A DNA stretch of 64,000 bases from Aerococcus sp. (GTDB taxonomy: Bacteria; Bacillota; Bacilli; Lactobacillales; Aerococcaceae). Position 1 is the first letter of the stretch; each line of letters starts with the position of its first letter. Location: assembly GCA_030528285.1 (NCBI GenBank), contig JAUMZE010000005.1, positions 62,001 to 126,000 of the forward strand, in the 5' to 3' direction. Below, piece by piece: positions 8,304 to 16,837 of the stretch. The position numbers were made by a program, and so were the translations under genes. Under the pieces are notes generated by a model. That model did not search any database. It was given only the letters and a program-made list of their open reading frames with translations, and was not told the DNA's origin.

Positions 8304-8933
8304 TTAACCTGCTGAATCCTCTTCCAAAAACAGCTGCTCCTTGAGTTTTTGGTGGGCTCGGTAATACGCACTCCTGACCGACGCCCTCGGTTTATGCAGA
8401 TGTGAGGCGATCGTTTCAAGTGATTGCGAGTGAATATAAGCATCCAAAACATGTGCTTCATAATGTGAGAGTGCACCGTAGAAATGCCGCAGTTCCTCCT
8501 GCACCATGAATACTTGATCCGGATTATAGGTGTAATGGCTACTCACCATGTCCTCAAGCACCAACCCCTCACCCACTGGCGTATCTAGCGAAGACACGCC
8601 GCCTGAAATATAGCGCCTTGGATGGTGATGGAAGCGAAACAGATCCAGACAGCGATGATACAGCCGGATAGAGAGATAACTCCCAAATGGTGCGCCACGC
8701 TCCGGTTTAAACGTCTGAAGGGCCGCCCACAGACAAATACTCATCTCTTGGAAGAAATCCTCCCGTTCCAGTTCTAAATTATAGAATCGGCGATAGTATG
8801 TTTTGATCAATGGCTGGTAGCGCAGTAGTAACTCCGCCAATATTACGCTTCCCTCATCTCTGGGTGCCTGTTTATATCGCTCTACTAATTCTTCAATACA
8901 GAGAAGATGGAGTTGCTCTGGGTTAATGAGCAT
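8304..8933 (-). CDS. Sigma-70 family RNA polymerase sigma factor (SigH/ComX-like)
   Basis: A 209-residue alternative sigma factor. Region 2 is visible as YYRRFYNLELEREDFFQEMSICLWAALQTFKPERGAPFGSYL (core-binding and -10 recognition), and a C-terminal region 4 helix-turn-helix as LETIASHLHKPRASVRSAYYRAHQKL. In Bacillus the equivalent place, downstream of yacP(rae1) and rlmB, is occupied by sigH, and in lactobacilli by the ComX/SigH-like competence factor, so synteny supports that assignment. Sequence similarity to the family is modest, as usual for this group. AGGAAGG precedes the ATG. Confidence 0.82.
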   Translation of the reverse strand: MLINPEQLHLLCIEELVERYKQAPRDEGSVILAELLLRYQPLIKTYYRRFYNLELEREDFFQEMSICLWAALQTFKPERGAPFGSYLSIRLYHRCLDLFRFHHHPRRYISGGVSSLDTPVGEGLVLEDMVSSHYTYNPDQVFMVQEELRHFYGALSHYEAHVLDAYIHSQSLETIASHLHKPRASVRSAYYRAHQKLKEQLFLEEDSAG

Positions 8934-9016
8934 AGTCCTTCCTCAACTTTCTTCTCATCAGCAGAGTAAGTGCAGACAAACAATCATTAAGCGTTTGTTG
9001 TGTGAGGATTATCCGC

Positions 9017-9541
9017 TCAGTCGTCTTTGGAGAGATGATCCAACAAACCCTTTAATTGTTCGAGTTGGAGGTATGACCAAGGCACGTGCCGCTTATAGCC
9101 ACTCTGATGATAGCTATCGTCGCCCTCGCGAATTGTCTTGTGCGTGAATTCCACATCATGTAGCAGTTCTCGGGCCGACTTCCGGATGGCTCCCTGCTGA
9201 AAAATCAAGCGCTGTTCTGCCAGATCGCTCGTCGCTACCGTCACCGTCCGGAGCACTCCGATTGTGTCCTTGATCATCGCTTCAATGTAGGAATCTGCCG
9301 TCTCGCCCTCTGCGGTAAAGACCACGTGGCAGTTATATTTATCATAGGATTTGGAAAGGCCAGGAACAAATTGCGCATCAAAAACGACCCATGTCTCAAT
9401 TCCCTCATATGCGACATAATCCGAGAGTTCCTCCAATAATAAATCCCGGGCTCCCTCAATATCGCCCTGTTGCTTCAAATAATTGAGCTGTGGCCAGGCA
9501 CCAATCATGTTGTAGCCGTCCACAATTAATCGCTCTTGCAT
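9017..9541 (-). CDS. rae1: NYN-domain endoribonuclease Rae1 (YacP)
   Basis: A 174-residue PIN-like NYN-domain protein. LIVDGYNMIGAWPQL at the N terminus carries the metal-binding aspartate, followed by WVVFDAQFV and VVFTAEGETADSYIE with further acidic active-site residues, and VATSDLAEQ. In B. subtilis Rae1 enters the ribosomal A site and cleaves mRNA during translation. Length and position next to rlmB match the family. AGGAGG lies nine bases before the ATG. Confidence 0.88.
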   Translation of the reverse strand: MQERLIVDGYNMIGAWPQLNYLKQQGDIEGARDLLLEELSDYVAYEGIETWVVFDAQFVPGLSKSYDKYNCHVVFTAEGETADSYIEAMIKDTIGVLRTVTVATSDLAEQRLIFQQGAIRKSARELLHDVEFTHKTIREGDDSYHQSGYKRHVPWSYLQLEQLKGLLDHLSKDD

Positions 9542-9566
9542 GGTTTGTTCCTCCTTTCGTCATTGG

Positions 9567-10340
9567 CTATTGCTCTAACCGTTTATGGAAGACCTCATAC
9601 ATCATTAGTCCCGCTGCGACACTCGCGTTGAGGCTCTGCATATGGCCGTGCATCGGGATCGTCAACATACCATCAAGATGTTTCTTGACCCCTTGAGAGA
9701 TGCCAGACCCCTCATCACCAATCACCAAAGCAATTGGCAGAGTCGCATCCATCTCCCAGAACGTTTGCCCATCCATATCCGTCCCAAAAATCCAGACACC
9801 ACGTTCCTTCAGCTGTTCAATCGTGTGGCTGATGTTCGTCACCCTAACAACCGGTACATATTCGATAGCACCCGTACTGGTCTTCGCGACGGTACTCGTG
9901 AGCCCGACTGCCCGGCGATTCGGGATGATGATGCCGTGTACCCCCGTCACATCTGCCGTTCTGAGGATACTCCCGAGATTATGCGGATCCTTAATGCCGT
10001 CCAAAATCAGGATAAAGGGATCCTCATGCCGTTCTTCAGCCACTTGGAAAATATCATCCAGCGTTCGATAGGGATAGGGGGACACTGCCAATACGATGCC
10101 TTGGTGATTCCCTTGATCAGTGAGTTGATCGAGTTTCTGTTTGGGCACCCACTGCACGGGAATTTTTTGCTTCTTCGCTTGGCGTTCTAAACGCATGATC
10201 CGATCATCTGTGAGGCCTTTTTGGAGATACATGCGGTTAATGTCATGATCAGACTGGAGCGTGGCCTCACTCGCATGCACGCCCATGACAAAATCATCAT
10301 CGCGCGTTGACATTGATTGTTTTGTTTCATGCTTTTTCAT
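9567..10340 (-). CDS. rlmB: 23S rRNA (guanosine-2'-O)-methyltransferase RlmB
   Basis: A 257-residue SPOUT methyltransferase of the TrmH family that methylates G2251 in the 23S peptidyl-transferase loop. The N-terminal substrate-binding domain (MGVHASEATLQS) is followed by the knotted catalytic domain with LILDGIKDPHNLGSILRTAD (asparagine and arginine of motif 1), LVIGDEGSGIS (motif 2) and IPMHGHMQSLNASVAAGLMMYE (motif 3). It overlaps the end of mrnC by 14 bases, so translation is probably coupled. Confidence 0.93.
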   Translation of the reverse strand: MKKHETKQSMSTRDDDFVMGVHASEATLQSDHDINRMYLQKGLTDDRIMRLERQAKKQKIPVQWVPKQKLDQLTDQGNHQGIVLAVSPYPYRTLDDIFQVAEERHEDPFILILDGIKDPHNLGSILRTADVTGVHGIIIPNRRAVGLTSTVAKTSTGAIEYVPVVRVTNISHTIEQLKERGVWIFGTDMDGQTFWEMDATLPIALVIGDEGSGISQGVKKHLDGMLTIPMHGHMQSLNASVAAGLMMYEVFHKRLEQ

Positions 10341-10740
10341 CGCTCAGTTCCACCCTCTCAATACATTGTTCAGCTAATGAATGAAAACGTCCAGCTGGCG
10401 TTGGATCCATCAAATACAGATACCCCATCAAGGCTTCAAATCCTGTTGCCAACCGATATGTTCCCATTGACGCATTCTTGGCAGAGGAATGCGGACTGCT
10501 GTTCCTCCCGCGTTTAAACGCCCACAATTCTTCCTCTGTCAATAAGCCTTCCTCTTGTAACCACATAATCAAATTGGCCTGCGCCTCGGCACTCACATAA
10601 CGAACTGAGGACTGGTGGAGCTGCTGCGGTTTGGTGAATCCTTTCATAATGAGATGGGTCCGGACCACCACTTCCCAGCTACTATCCCCGAGGAATGCAA
10701 GGGCGAGACCATTCAACTGTTTAATCGCTAACGGACTCAT
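10327..10740 (-). CDS. mrnC: Mini-ribonuclease 3 (MrnC)
   Basis: A 137-residue ribonuclease III-type domain without dsRNA-binding domain, which matures 23S rRNA ends. The catalytic helix reads [16 protein letters not shown] (acidic residues of the RNase III signature), and the [34 protein letters not shown] segment includes the second acidic site. The ATG at 10740 overlaps the cysS stop in the arrangement ATGA; a GTG five codons earlier is less likely. Translation is therefore coupled to cysS. Confidence 0.93.
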   Translation of the reverse strand: MSPLAIKQLNGLALAFLGDSSWEVVVRTHLIMKGFTKPQQLHQSSVRYVSAEAQANLIMWLQEEGLLTEEELWAFKRGRNSSPHSSAKNASMGTYRLATGFEALMGYLYLMDPTPAGRFHSLAEQCIERVELSDEKA

Positions 10741-12152
10741 GATAGCCGTTTCCACCGCGTTCCCTGTGGCGTGTCATCGAGGAGAACGCCCTGTTCCTTC
10801 AGTTGGTCGCGGATCGCGTCACTCTTCTGGAAATCCTTGTTCTTGCGTGCTTCGGTCCGTTCATCAATCAGTCGTTGAATGTCCTCATCCAATAATTCAT
10901 CCTGCTTGAATGTCACTCCGAAAATCCCTGCCAAGGTTGTGTAAAGTTCTTGGTAGGCAGAAAGTACGGCCGTTGATACCTCCAGACGCTCGGTGTAACG
11001 GTTAATGTCTCCCATCAATTCGTAGAGCACCGTCAATCCATTCGGCACATTGAAGTCATCATTCATCGCTTCGATAAAAGCGGTTTCCTTCTGTCCCATT
11101 GAATCGAGGACAGCAGGATCATCCGCTAAGCTGTCCTTTGCGTCCTCCATACGGTAGGTGAGAGTGTGGTAGGCATTATTTAGCCGTTCCAGATTGTTAT
11201 GCGCATCATTCAACGCCTCTTCACTGAATTTCAGTGGACTCCGATATTGAGCATTCGAGAGGAAGAAACGTACGATTGCAGGGTCTACTTTTTGAATCAG
11301 ATCATGCACTAACACGAAATTCCCGAGCGATTTACTCATCTTCTCGCCGTCGTTCCCCATCGTGACAAACCCATTATGCATCCAGTACCGCGCAAAGGTT
11401 TGACCTGTTTTGGCTTCGGACTGTGCGATTTCATTCTCGTGATGGGGGAAGATCAAATCCTGTCCGCCCCCGTGAATATCGAAGGTATCACCGAGATATT
11501 TCGTGGACATCACGGAGCACTCAATATGCCAGCCGGGACGTCCCATGCCCCATGGTGATTCCCACGCCGGCTCACCCGGTTTCGCAGCCTTCCACAATGC
11601 AAAATCGGCGCTATCTTCTTTCTTGAGTTGACGATCTGTCTGTACCCGTTCACTTGCTCCTTCTCTAAGGTCTGCTAACGATTGATCGCTGAGTTCACCA
11701 TATGCCCTAAATTGACGCACCCGGTAATACACGTCGCCATCGAGTTCATAGGCATACCCCTTATCCTCGAGTGATTTCACGAATGCAATAATCTCATTCA
11801 TATTATCCACCACGCGCGGATTGACAGTGGCACGCTTCACGCCGAGCGCATCGGTATCTGCATAGTAGGCAGCAATATATTTATCCGCCACTTCACTAGA
11901 GGAAATCTTTTCTTCTTGGGAGCGTTTGATGATCTTGTCATCCACATCGGTAAAATTGGACACATAGGTCACCTCATACCCCAGAAATTCCAGGTAGCGG
12001 CGAATCACATCAAATGCCACGGTACTGCGCGCATTGCCAATATGAATATAGTTATAAACGGTTGGACCACACACATACATATGGACCTGCCCCTCTGTGA
12101 GCGGCTGGAATTCTTCTTTTTTGCGGGTCATCGTGTTGTAAATTTTTAACAT
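10737..12152 (-). CDS. cysS: Cysteinyl-tRNA synthetase
   Basis: A 471-residue class I aminoacyl-tRNA synthetase. The HIGH motif is HIGNARST near residue 37, the zinc ligands include CGPTVYN and HIECSVM, and the KMSKS loop is [11 protein letters not shown]. Length matches the family. It heads a leftward operon cysS-mrnC-rlmB-rae1-sigma factor, as in many Firmicutes. Unlike some relatives there is no serine acetyltransferase gene upstream and I see no T-box leader. Confidence 0.96.
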   Translation of the reverse strand: MLKIYNTMTRKKEEFQPLTEGQVHMYVCGPTVYNYIHIGNARSTVAFDVIRRYLEFLGYEVTYVSNFTDVDDKIIKRSQEEKISSSEVADKYIAAYYADTDALGVKRATVNPRVVDNMNEIIAFVKSLEDKGYAYELDGDVYYRVRQFRAYGELSDQSLADLREGASERVQTDRQLKKEDSADFALWKAAKPGEPAWESPWGMGRPGWHIECSVMSTKYLGDTFDIHGGGQDLIFPHHENEIAQSEAKTGQTFARYWMHNGFVTMGNDGEKMSKSLGNFVLVHDLIQKVDPAIVRFFLSNAQYRSPLKFSEEALNDAHNNLERLNNAYHTLTYRMEDAKDSLADDPAVLDSMGQKETAFIEAMNDDFNVPNGLTVLYELMGDINRYTERLEVSTAVLSAYQELYTTLAGIFGVTFKQDELLDEDIQRLIDERTEARKNKDFQKSDAIRDQLKEQGVLLDDTPQGTRWKRLS

Positions 12153-12159
12153 ATGAGAA

Positions 12160-12990
12160 CTTGCCTCGCTTTTTTCTTCTGATTGAATCGAGTCGTACGG
12201 TCATTTTATCATTTCAACTTTGAAAACTAAAGGAAATCATAACAGCCGTTCTCCCTCAAAACATCGCTCCCTTCCCAATATCGATGATCATCAATAACCC
12301 TCACACTTATCTAGTATAACAGATATTCATTCACTTTCCAGTTAATACCATTGAATTAAAATAAATAAACAATAGCTAAAACAGTTCCTTCATTCACAAA
12401 GATAACTAGAATAAAGACCAGGTGATGGGATTGCAGTTAATACTTATCAAGATGTTGATATAAAAGTAATTAAATAAACTAGTGATTGATTTTTATTTTA
12501 AATTAAAGTCTTTGTCGGAGTTCGCAGGTGGATGTGGTTATCGCTAGGATTGGCCTTTTAACAAGCACTTGTACGTACACAAATAATCCCGTTAAAAAAT
12601 CCCAGCGTGATGCGGTTTTTAGGAGTATAATTTTTCTATCAAAAAAGTACTATATATCTTTTTTGCCATCCCATTTTTAGGCTTGGGCAGATGATAAGTA
12701 CATCTTTGTTTATTTCAGATGATCAAAGTGGCTCGTGTCTGCTCCAATTCTTCACCTGCGACCCCCTGATTGACTTATTTTATTCATTATATGTGTCACG
12801 ACGAATCGTATTTTTGCGTGCCACTGTCTACTTCATTTTCTTTATGGCTTCGGGGTCCTTTTCGTTTACAGATGGGCAATCATTTCCTATGATGAGATTG
12901 TAATAATTCTAGTTTAGTAGCGGTCGAACAGCTGATCGCATTTTTAATAGAGGCGCCCCCCCTAACTGATAAAATTTAACCGAGGTGACA
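12160..12990. other. Long AT-rich intergenic region between cysS and the DUF2871 operon
   Basis: About 830 bases without a gene I can defend. A 70-codon reading frame (12691-12903, rightward) has no good ribosome binding site and resembles nothing known to me. A TATAAT hexamer at 12626-12631 and the motif TGCGGTTTTTAGG just before it could be a promoter. The leftward part must carry the cysS promoter. The composition is lower in GC than both flanks, so a decayed gene is possible. Confidence 0.4.
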
Positions 12991-13012
12991 GGATGATACC
13001 AAAAAATATCTA

Positions 13013-13426
13013 TTGTTATTGGCGAGCCTGATTTGGATGATTGCCGGCTTTAATGTATTGAAGATCGGGATTGAAACTTACAGTGACTATATGGGCATCA
13101 TTAATTTTCTCTTATCTGCAGTGGTGTTCGTCGCATTCTGGTTCATGGTATTTGGGAAACTCGTCACAAAACACACCACCCGTATCCAAAATTACACCGA
13201 GGAGAAGCAGTTCTTCCTGAAATTCTTCGATGTGAAGTCATTCATCATTATGGCCGTCATGATCGGGGGTGGGATTTTGATTCGTACTCAGAATCTCTTG
13301 CCGGACGTCTTTATCGCTGTTTTCTATACGGGGCTTGGCGCAGCTTTATTCTTAGCGGGCGTCCTCTTCGGCAAGCATTTCCTAGACAGTCTTAAGGAAG
13401 GAGTATCATCACGAAAAAGGTTATGA
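13013..13426 (+). CDS. Small integral membrane protein, unrecognised family
   Basis: About 137 residues with four predicted membrane helices (LLLASLIWMIAGFNVLKIG, INFLLSAVVFVAFWFMVFG, SFIIMAVMIGGGILI, VFIAVFYTGLGAALFLAGVLFG). I do not recognise its function. It overlaps the DUF2871 gene by four bases and the two form a short operon. The start is odd: a TTG at 13013 opens the frame, but the best ribosome binding site (GAGGTGACAGG) leads to an ATG at 12993 that is out of frame by two bases. Removing two bases there would give MTKKYLLLASL, so the authentic start may have been shifted by a small insertion or a sequencing error. Confidence 0.7.
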   Translation: MLLASLIWMIAGFNVLKIGIETYSDYMGIINFLLSAVVFVAFWFMVFGKLVTKHTTRIQNYTEEKQFFLKFFDVKSFIIMAVMIGGGILIRTQNLLPDVFIAVFYTGLGAALFLAGVLFGKHFLDSLKEGVSSRKRL

Positions 13427-13839
13427 ACACCTCTATCGCTTATTTCTTGCTGGCGATGGTAGCGGGGGTCTTTTGCCGCGAATTTACCAAGTTTAATCAT
13501 TTCACAGGTGAGACGGTACTCGGTATGACCCATGCCCATCTCCTCATGCTCGGGACCTTCCTATTTCTCGGGATTGACGTTCTGTTTCATTTCACCCACC
13601 TGGAGGAGAATGCGCTCTACCAGAAATTCTATCTCATCTATAACATCGCCCTCCCGCTGATGGTCGCAACCATGATCACAAGAGGCATCGTCCAGGTCCT
13701 TCAACCTGCTCTCTCTACCTGGATGGACGTGGCGATTTCCGGTGTAGCGGGCCTCTCCCACATTGGCATCTTCATTGCGCTATTACTCTTGTTAGTGGCT
13801 ATCAGACTTGAATTATTGACGAGTGAAGCAGCGCGCTAA
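13423..13839 (+). CDS. DUF2871 family membrane protein
   Basis: A 138-residue protein with four membrane helices. The N-terminal pattern LAMVAGVFCREFTKFNHFTGETVLGMTHAHLLMLG, with conserved REFTK and a histidine pair in HAH, is the signature of the DUF2871 family found in Firmicutes; the histidines suggest metal or haem binding but function is unknown. The ATG overlaps the stop of the upstream gene (ATGA), indicating coupled translation. The operon ends at a strong bidirectional terminator. Confidence 0.85.
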   Translation: MNTSIAYFLLAMVAGVFCREFTKFNHFTGETVLGMTHAHLLMLGTFLFLGIDVLFHFTHLEENALYQKFYLIYNIALPLMVATMITRGIVQVLQPALSTWMDVAISGVAGLSHIGIFIALLLLLVAIRLELLTSEAAR

Positions 13840-13859
13840 TCTCATATGGCTCACTCCAG

Positions 13860-13917
13860 CACAAAACCCACCGCCCCTGCCCAGTCATTTGGGAGGAGCG
13901 GTGGGGTGTTTTGTGTG
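13860..13917. terminator. Bidirectional terminator between DUF2871 gene and proS
   Basis: A long stem pairs ACAAAACCCCACCGC-like sequence at 13861-13878 with AGGAGCGGTGGGGTGTTTTGT from about 13896. It lies between two convergent genes. Confidence 0.8.
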
Positions 13918-13942
13918 ACAGATATTTAGTCACTAATCACTC

Positions 13943-15385
13943 TTAATAAGCACGTGCGTACCAAACCGTGTATTTCGCTGGTTTGCCACTCACGAGGTCA
14001 AATTCTTTCTCCATTGGTGGGGTGAAAGGAATGTTACGGCTGGTGAAACCGGTCAGTTCTTTTACTTTCGCTTCGGTTTCTTCAGTGCCATCCCAACCAG
14101 CTAGGACCCAACCCGGATTTTCTCCATTGGCTTCCGCTTGTTTGATATGGTCCACCAATGCATCCAACGTATCAATGTCCGTATGTTCATTCTCACGGCG
14201 GAAGGCTTTGGCTTTGTCAAAGAGCCGTTTTTGCATCGCTTCGAGATGTTCTGATACAACCTCCATCAAGTCATCGAGGTTAACGATTTCCTTGTCGTCA
14301 AGATCGCGCATCTTCATAACACAGGTGCCGTTTTCGAGATCGCGTGGGCCTAAATCGATCCGGAGTGGAATCCCTTTTACTTCTGCTTCATTGTACTTGT
14401 AGCCGGCAGAGTTATTGGAATTATCCAACGTCACGCGGTATCCTTCATCACTGAGCGCTTTCTTGATTTCGGCGAGTTTATCGAGGACAGCTGGATTCTT
14501 CTTCACATTGCCCACTGGAATGAGGACAATTTGTTCAGGCGCCATTTTAGGTGGGAAGACGACCCCTTTTTCGTCGCCATGGACCATAATCATTGCTCCG
14601 ATCAGACGAGTGGAGACCCCGAATGACAATGTATGGGCATAGACATGGTGGTTCTCCTCGTTCAGGAATTTCATATCGAATGCTTCTGCGAAATTCGTCC
14701 CGAGGTAGTGGCTCGTCCCGGCTTGAACGGCTTTGGTGTCCTTCATCATCGCTTCAATCGAGTAGGTGGAAACAGCCCCCGCGAAACGTTCAGATTCTGT
14801 TTTTTCACCGGTATAGACAGGCATTGCGAGGAGGTCTTCTACGACTTTTTGATAGATATCGAGGAAGAAGAGCGTCCGTTCACGTGCGCTCACTTCATCT
14901 GGATAAGCACAATGCCCTTCTTGCCAGAGGAATTCACTGGTTCTCAGGAATGGCAGGGTGCGTTTCTCCCAGCGGAATACATTCGCCCATTGATTCAATT
15001 CCATTGGCAGGTCGCGATAGGAATTAATCCAGTCACTCATCGCATTCCCGAAGAGTGTTTCACTGGTTGGACGCAACGCCACGGGTTCTTCTAACTCTTC
15101 GTCTCCAGCGCGCGTCACCCAAGGCAGTTCCGGTGCGAATCCTTCCACGTGATCCTTCTCTTTCTCGAAGAAGGATTCCGGAATCAACATTGGGAAGTAA
15201 ACATCTTTCACGCCCGCCTTCTTGAATTCAGCGTCAAAGCGTTGCTGGATAAATTGCCAGAGTGCGTAGCCATTCGGTTTGAACACCATCGTCCCCCGCA
15301 CTGGGCCATATGAGAATAAATCCGCGTTCTGGATACTCTGTAAGTACCACTTCGAAAAATCAGTCTTCTGCAAGTTTTCGGCCAT
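13943..15385 (-). CDS. proS: Prolyl-tRNA synthetase, archaeal/eukaryotic-like type
   Basis: A 480-residue class II synthetase. It has the short form: motif 2 VFRWEKRTLPFLRTSEFLWQEGHCAY runs straight into motif 3 without the roughly 180-residue editing insertion of the usual bacterial enzyme, and the protein ends in the ARAY tyrosine typical of the archaeal-like group, with an HGDEKG element and an anticodon-binding domain (IVLIPVGNV). Most lactobacilli carry the long form, so this gene may have been exchanged. The ATG at 15385 has AAAGGATGG at good spacing; the ATG three codons upstream does not. Expression is controlled by the T-box leader immediately upstream. Confidence 0.93.
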   Translation of the reverse strand: MAENLQKTDFSKWYLQSIQNADLFSYGPVRGTMVFKPNGYALWQFIQQRFDAEFKKAGVKDVYFPMLIPESFFEKEKDHVEGFAPELPWVTRAGDEELEEPVALRPTSETLFGNAMSDWINSYRDLPMELNQWANVFRWEKRTLPFLRTSEFLWQEGHCAYPDEVSARERTLFFLDIYQKVVEDLLAMPVYTGEKTESERFAGAVSTYSIEAMMKDTKAVQAGTSHYLGTNFAEAFDMKFLNEENHHVYAHTLSFGVSTRLIGAMIMVHGDEKGVVFPPKMAPEQIVLIPVGNVKKNPAVLDKLAEIKKALSDEGYRVTLDNSNNSAGYKYNEAEVKGIPLRIDLGPRDLENGTCVMKMRDLDDKEIVNLDDLMEVVSEHLEAMQKRLFDKAKAFRRENEHTDIDTLDALVDHIKQAEANGENPGWVLAGWDGTEETEAKVKELTGFTSRNIPFTPPMEKEFDLVSGKPAKYTVWYARAY

Positions 15386-15397
15386 TGTAACCATCCT

Positions 15398-15610
15398 TTC
15401 ATAAAAAAGTACCGCCTACTCTCACCGTAAAGGGCGAGAGCACGCGGTACCACCTTCATTTTGAATTAATTATTCACTCATTATAGCGATAACGGGACAA
15501 CCGGACAGGATTAGTGTCATCTGCGCAGTAGGTTCATATCCGATTGGGCCTCAATGCTTCCACCATCCATTGATCGCTTTGACCGTCAAGATACTAGTAG
15601 TCTACGCGCC
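15398..15610 (-). ncRNA. T-box riboswitch of proS
   Basis: In the leftward transcript the T-box core reads AAGGTGGTACCGCG (plus-strand bases about 15458-15472). It overlaps a terminator whose 5' arm GTACCGCG pairs with the GGCGGTAC at about 15410-15417, followed by six U at 15404-15409. A candidate proline specifier codon CCU lies in GAACCUACUG (complement of 15530-15532). Uncharged tRNA-Pro should favour the antiterminator and allow proS transcription. Confidence 0.92.
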
Positions 15611-15612
15611 TC

Positions 15613-15641
15613 ATTGTGCCGAATTAAACCCGCCCTGTCAA
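15613..15641 (-). promoter_or_regulatory. Promoter of the proS T-box leader
   Basis: Leftward TTGACA (complement of 15636-15641), 17-base spacer, CACAAT (complement of 15613-15618). It sits just before the T-box leader. Confidence 0.7.
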
Positions 15642-15710
15642 GTTAGAAAAGGAATTTTTAAGATTTTGTCGTGCTGTGTGACCTTCGACTGCCACAACCA
15701 TCCACATGTG

Positions 15711-16472
15711 CTACTCCCGCCGTTCTCCCTGCATGCCTGCGAGTACCGGCAGATCGTAAGGCGTAATGATCCCCTCGATGTCTTCGGGTTTCTGGATATT
15801 TCTAGTCTCCCCGACAATCACGATGAAGGTCGTTTCACCGCGCTTCAACCGCCTCAGGAACAATTGAGAGACCGTGTAGATCGATTCGTCCAACGTCACC
15901 ACCTCAAAGGAACGGGAGCGCTTGTCAATATCTGCTTCTCCTAGGAGGTCTTTCACGCGCACATTACGAATCGTGAGCGTCCCATCGTCATGGATATTGT
16001 CCGCCAGAAACCGCGTAATCGAATTCTCCGTCAAGACGCTGATCAAATTCGTCCGGTTAAAAATCGGAAATTGCGAGTAGCGGTGCCGTTTGATCTCATC
16101 CAGCACATCCGTCAATGGCGCCGTTTCGTGGAACGTGACCACTTCCGCATTGTTCTTAATGATATTTTTGACTTGCATCGGGTGCGCAATAACCTCCGTT
16201 AGTTGTTCCACCAGCTTCACGAGTGGCGGTTGTATTTTGAGATAAGTATCATCCTGGGCCTTATTCTCATGGACCAGGAGATTTCGCACCTGGCGAATGA
16301 AATTTAAATCGTCGCTGTAGTAGTCAATCATCGGGTGTTCCTTATCGCCCTTCTGAATGAGGTTAGAGAAATCCGTATTTGGACTCATCCCCAGTACCTC
16401 TGCCATCGTACTCTGCAGTCGATTAAAAGCCGTCAAAAATTGGTCATGCATCACATCATTTTTCTCAATCAT
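15711..16472 (-). CDS. CBS-domain protein
   Basis: About 253 residues. The N-terminal half is helical and charged and is not a family I know (DQFLTAFNRLQSTMAEVLG, then DLNFIRQVRNLLVHENKAQ). The C-terminal half carries a CBS pair: VVTFHETAPLTDVLDEIKRHRYSQFPIFN and FEVVTLDESIYTVSQLFLRRL with IVIVGETR, a module that binds adenine nucleotides. It may be a nucleotide-sensing regulator. I favour the ATG ATG near 16472-16475 after GAGGA; a GTG at 16541 would add 23 residues but starts beside a hairpin (CGCAGTGA at about 16513 with TCACTGCG at about 16539). No operon partner. Confidence 0.75.
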   Translation of the reverse strand: MIEKNDVMHDQFLTAFNRLQSTMAEVLGMSPNTDFSNLIQKGDKEHPMIDYYSDDLNFIRQVRNLLVHENKAQDDTYLKIQPPLVKLVEQLTEVIAHPMQVKNIIKNNAEVVTFHETAPLTDVLDEIKRHRYSQFPIFNRTNLISVLTENSITRFLADNIHDDGTLTIRNVRVKDLLGEADIDKRSRSFEVVTLDESIYTVSQLFLRRLKRGETTFIVIVGETRNIQKPEDIEGIITPYDLPVLAGMQGERRE

Positions 16473-16748
16473 CATGTCCTCATTTCTTTTCAATTTATTT
16501 TGCATGTGGATTCGCAGTGAAGGAAACGATGAATCCCTCACTGCGTCTTTCCCGTATTCTTATCACTCCTAGTATACCAAGAGTCCGCCATTCTTGATGA
16601 CTAGATGCCTTCATCTGTCCTAGAAATTTTAGGCGGCATCTCCTCTCTCTAGATCTATTTCTTTATATATCCTGCTTCTCTCAGAAAAAATAATTCAGGT
16701 ATAAAGTGAACTTTATCGTTTTTATTTTATTTATCGTTCGTTTTTAGG

Positions 16749-16776
16749 TTGAAATCTCTCCTGGATACCGTATAAT
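16749..16776 (+). promoter_or_regulatory. Promoter of the purine permease gene
   Basis: TTGAAA at 16749-16754, a 16-base spacer and a perfect TATAAT at 16771-16776, about 60 bases before the GTG start. No purine riboswitch aptamer is visible in between. Confidence 0.7.
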
Positions 16777-16837
16777 ATGAAACTGTATCGCACTATTTCA
16801 TTATTTTTACTTCGATATCATGAAGGAGGATTTTTGA

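Noticed and set aside
12691..12903. 70-codon reading frame in the cysS upstream gap
   Set aside because: No ribosome binding site, no recognisable similarity, AT-rich random-looking composition; not reported as a gene.
16573..16837. Purine riboswitch upstream of the purine permease
   Set aside because: The conserved loop sequences of the purine aptamer are absent; only a promoter and a short leader are visible.
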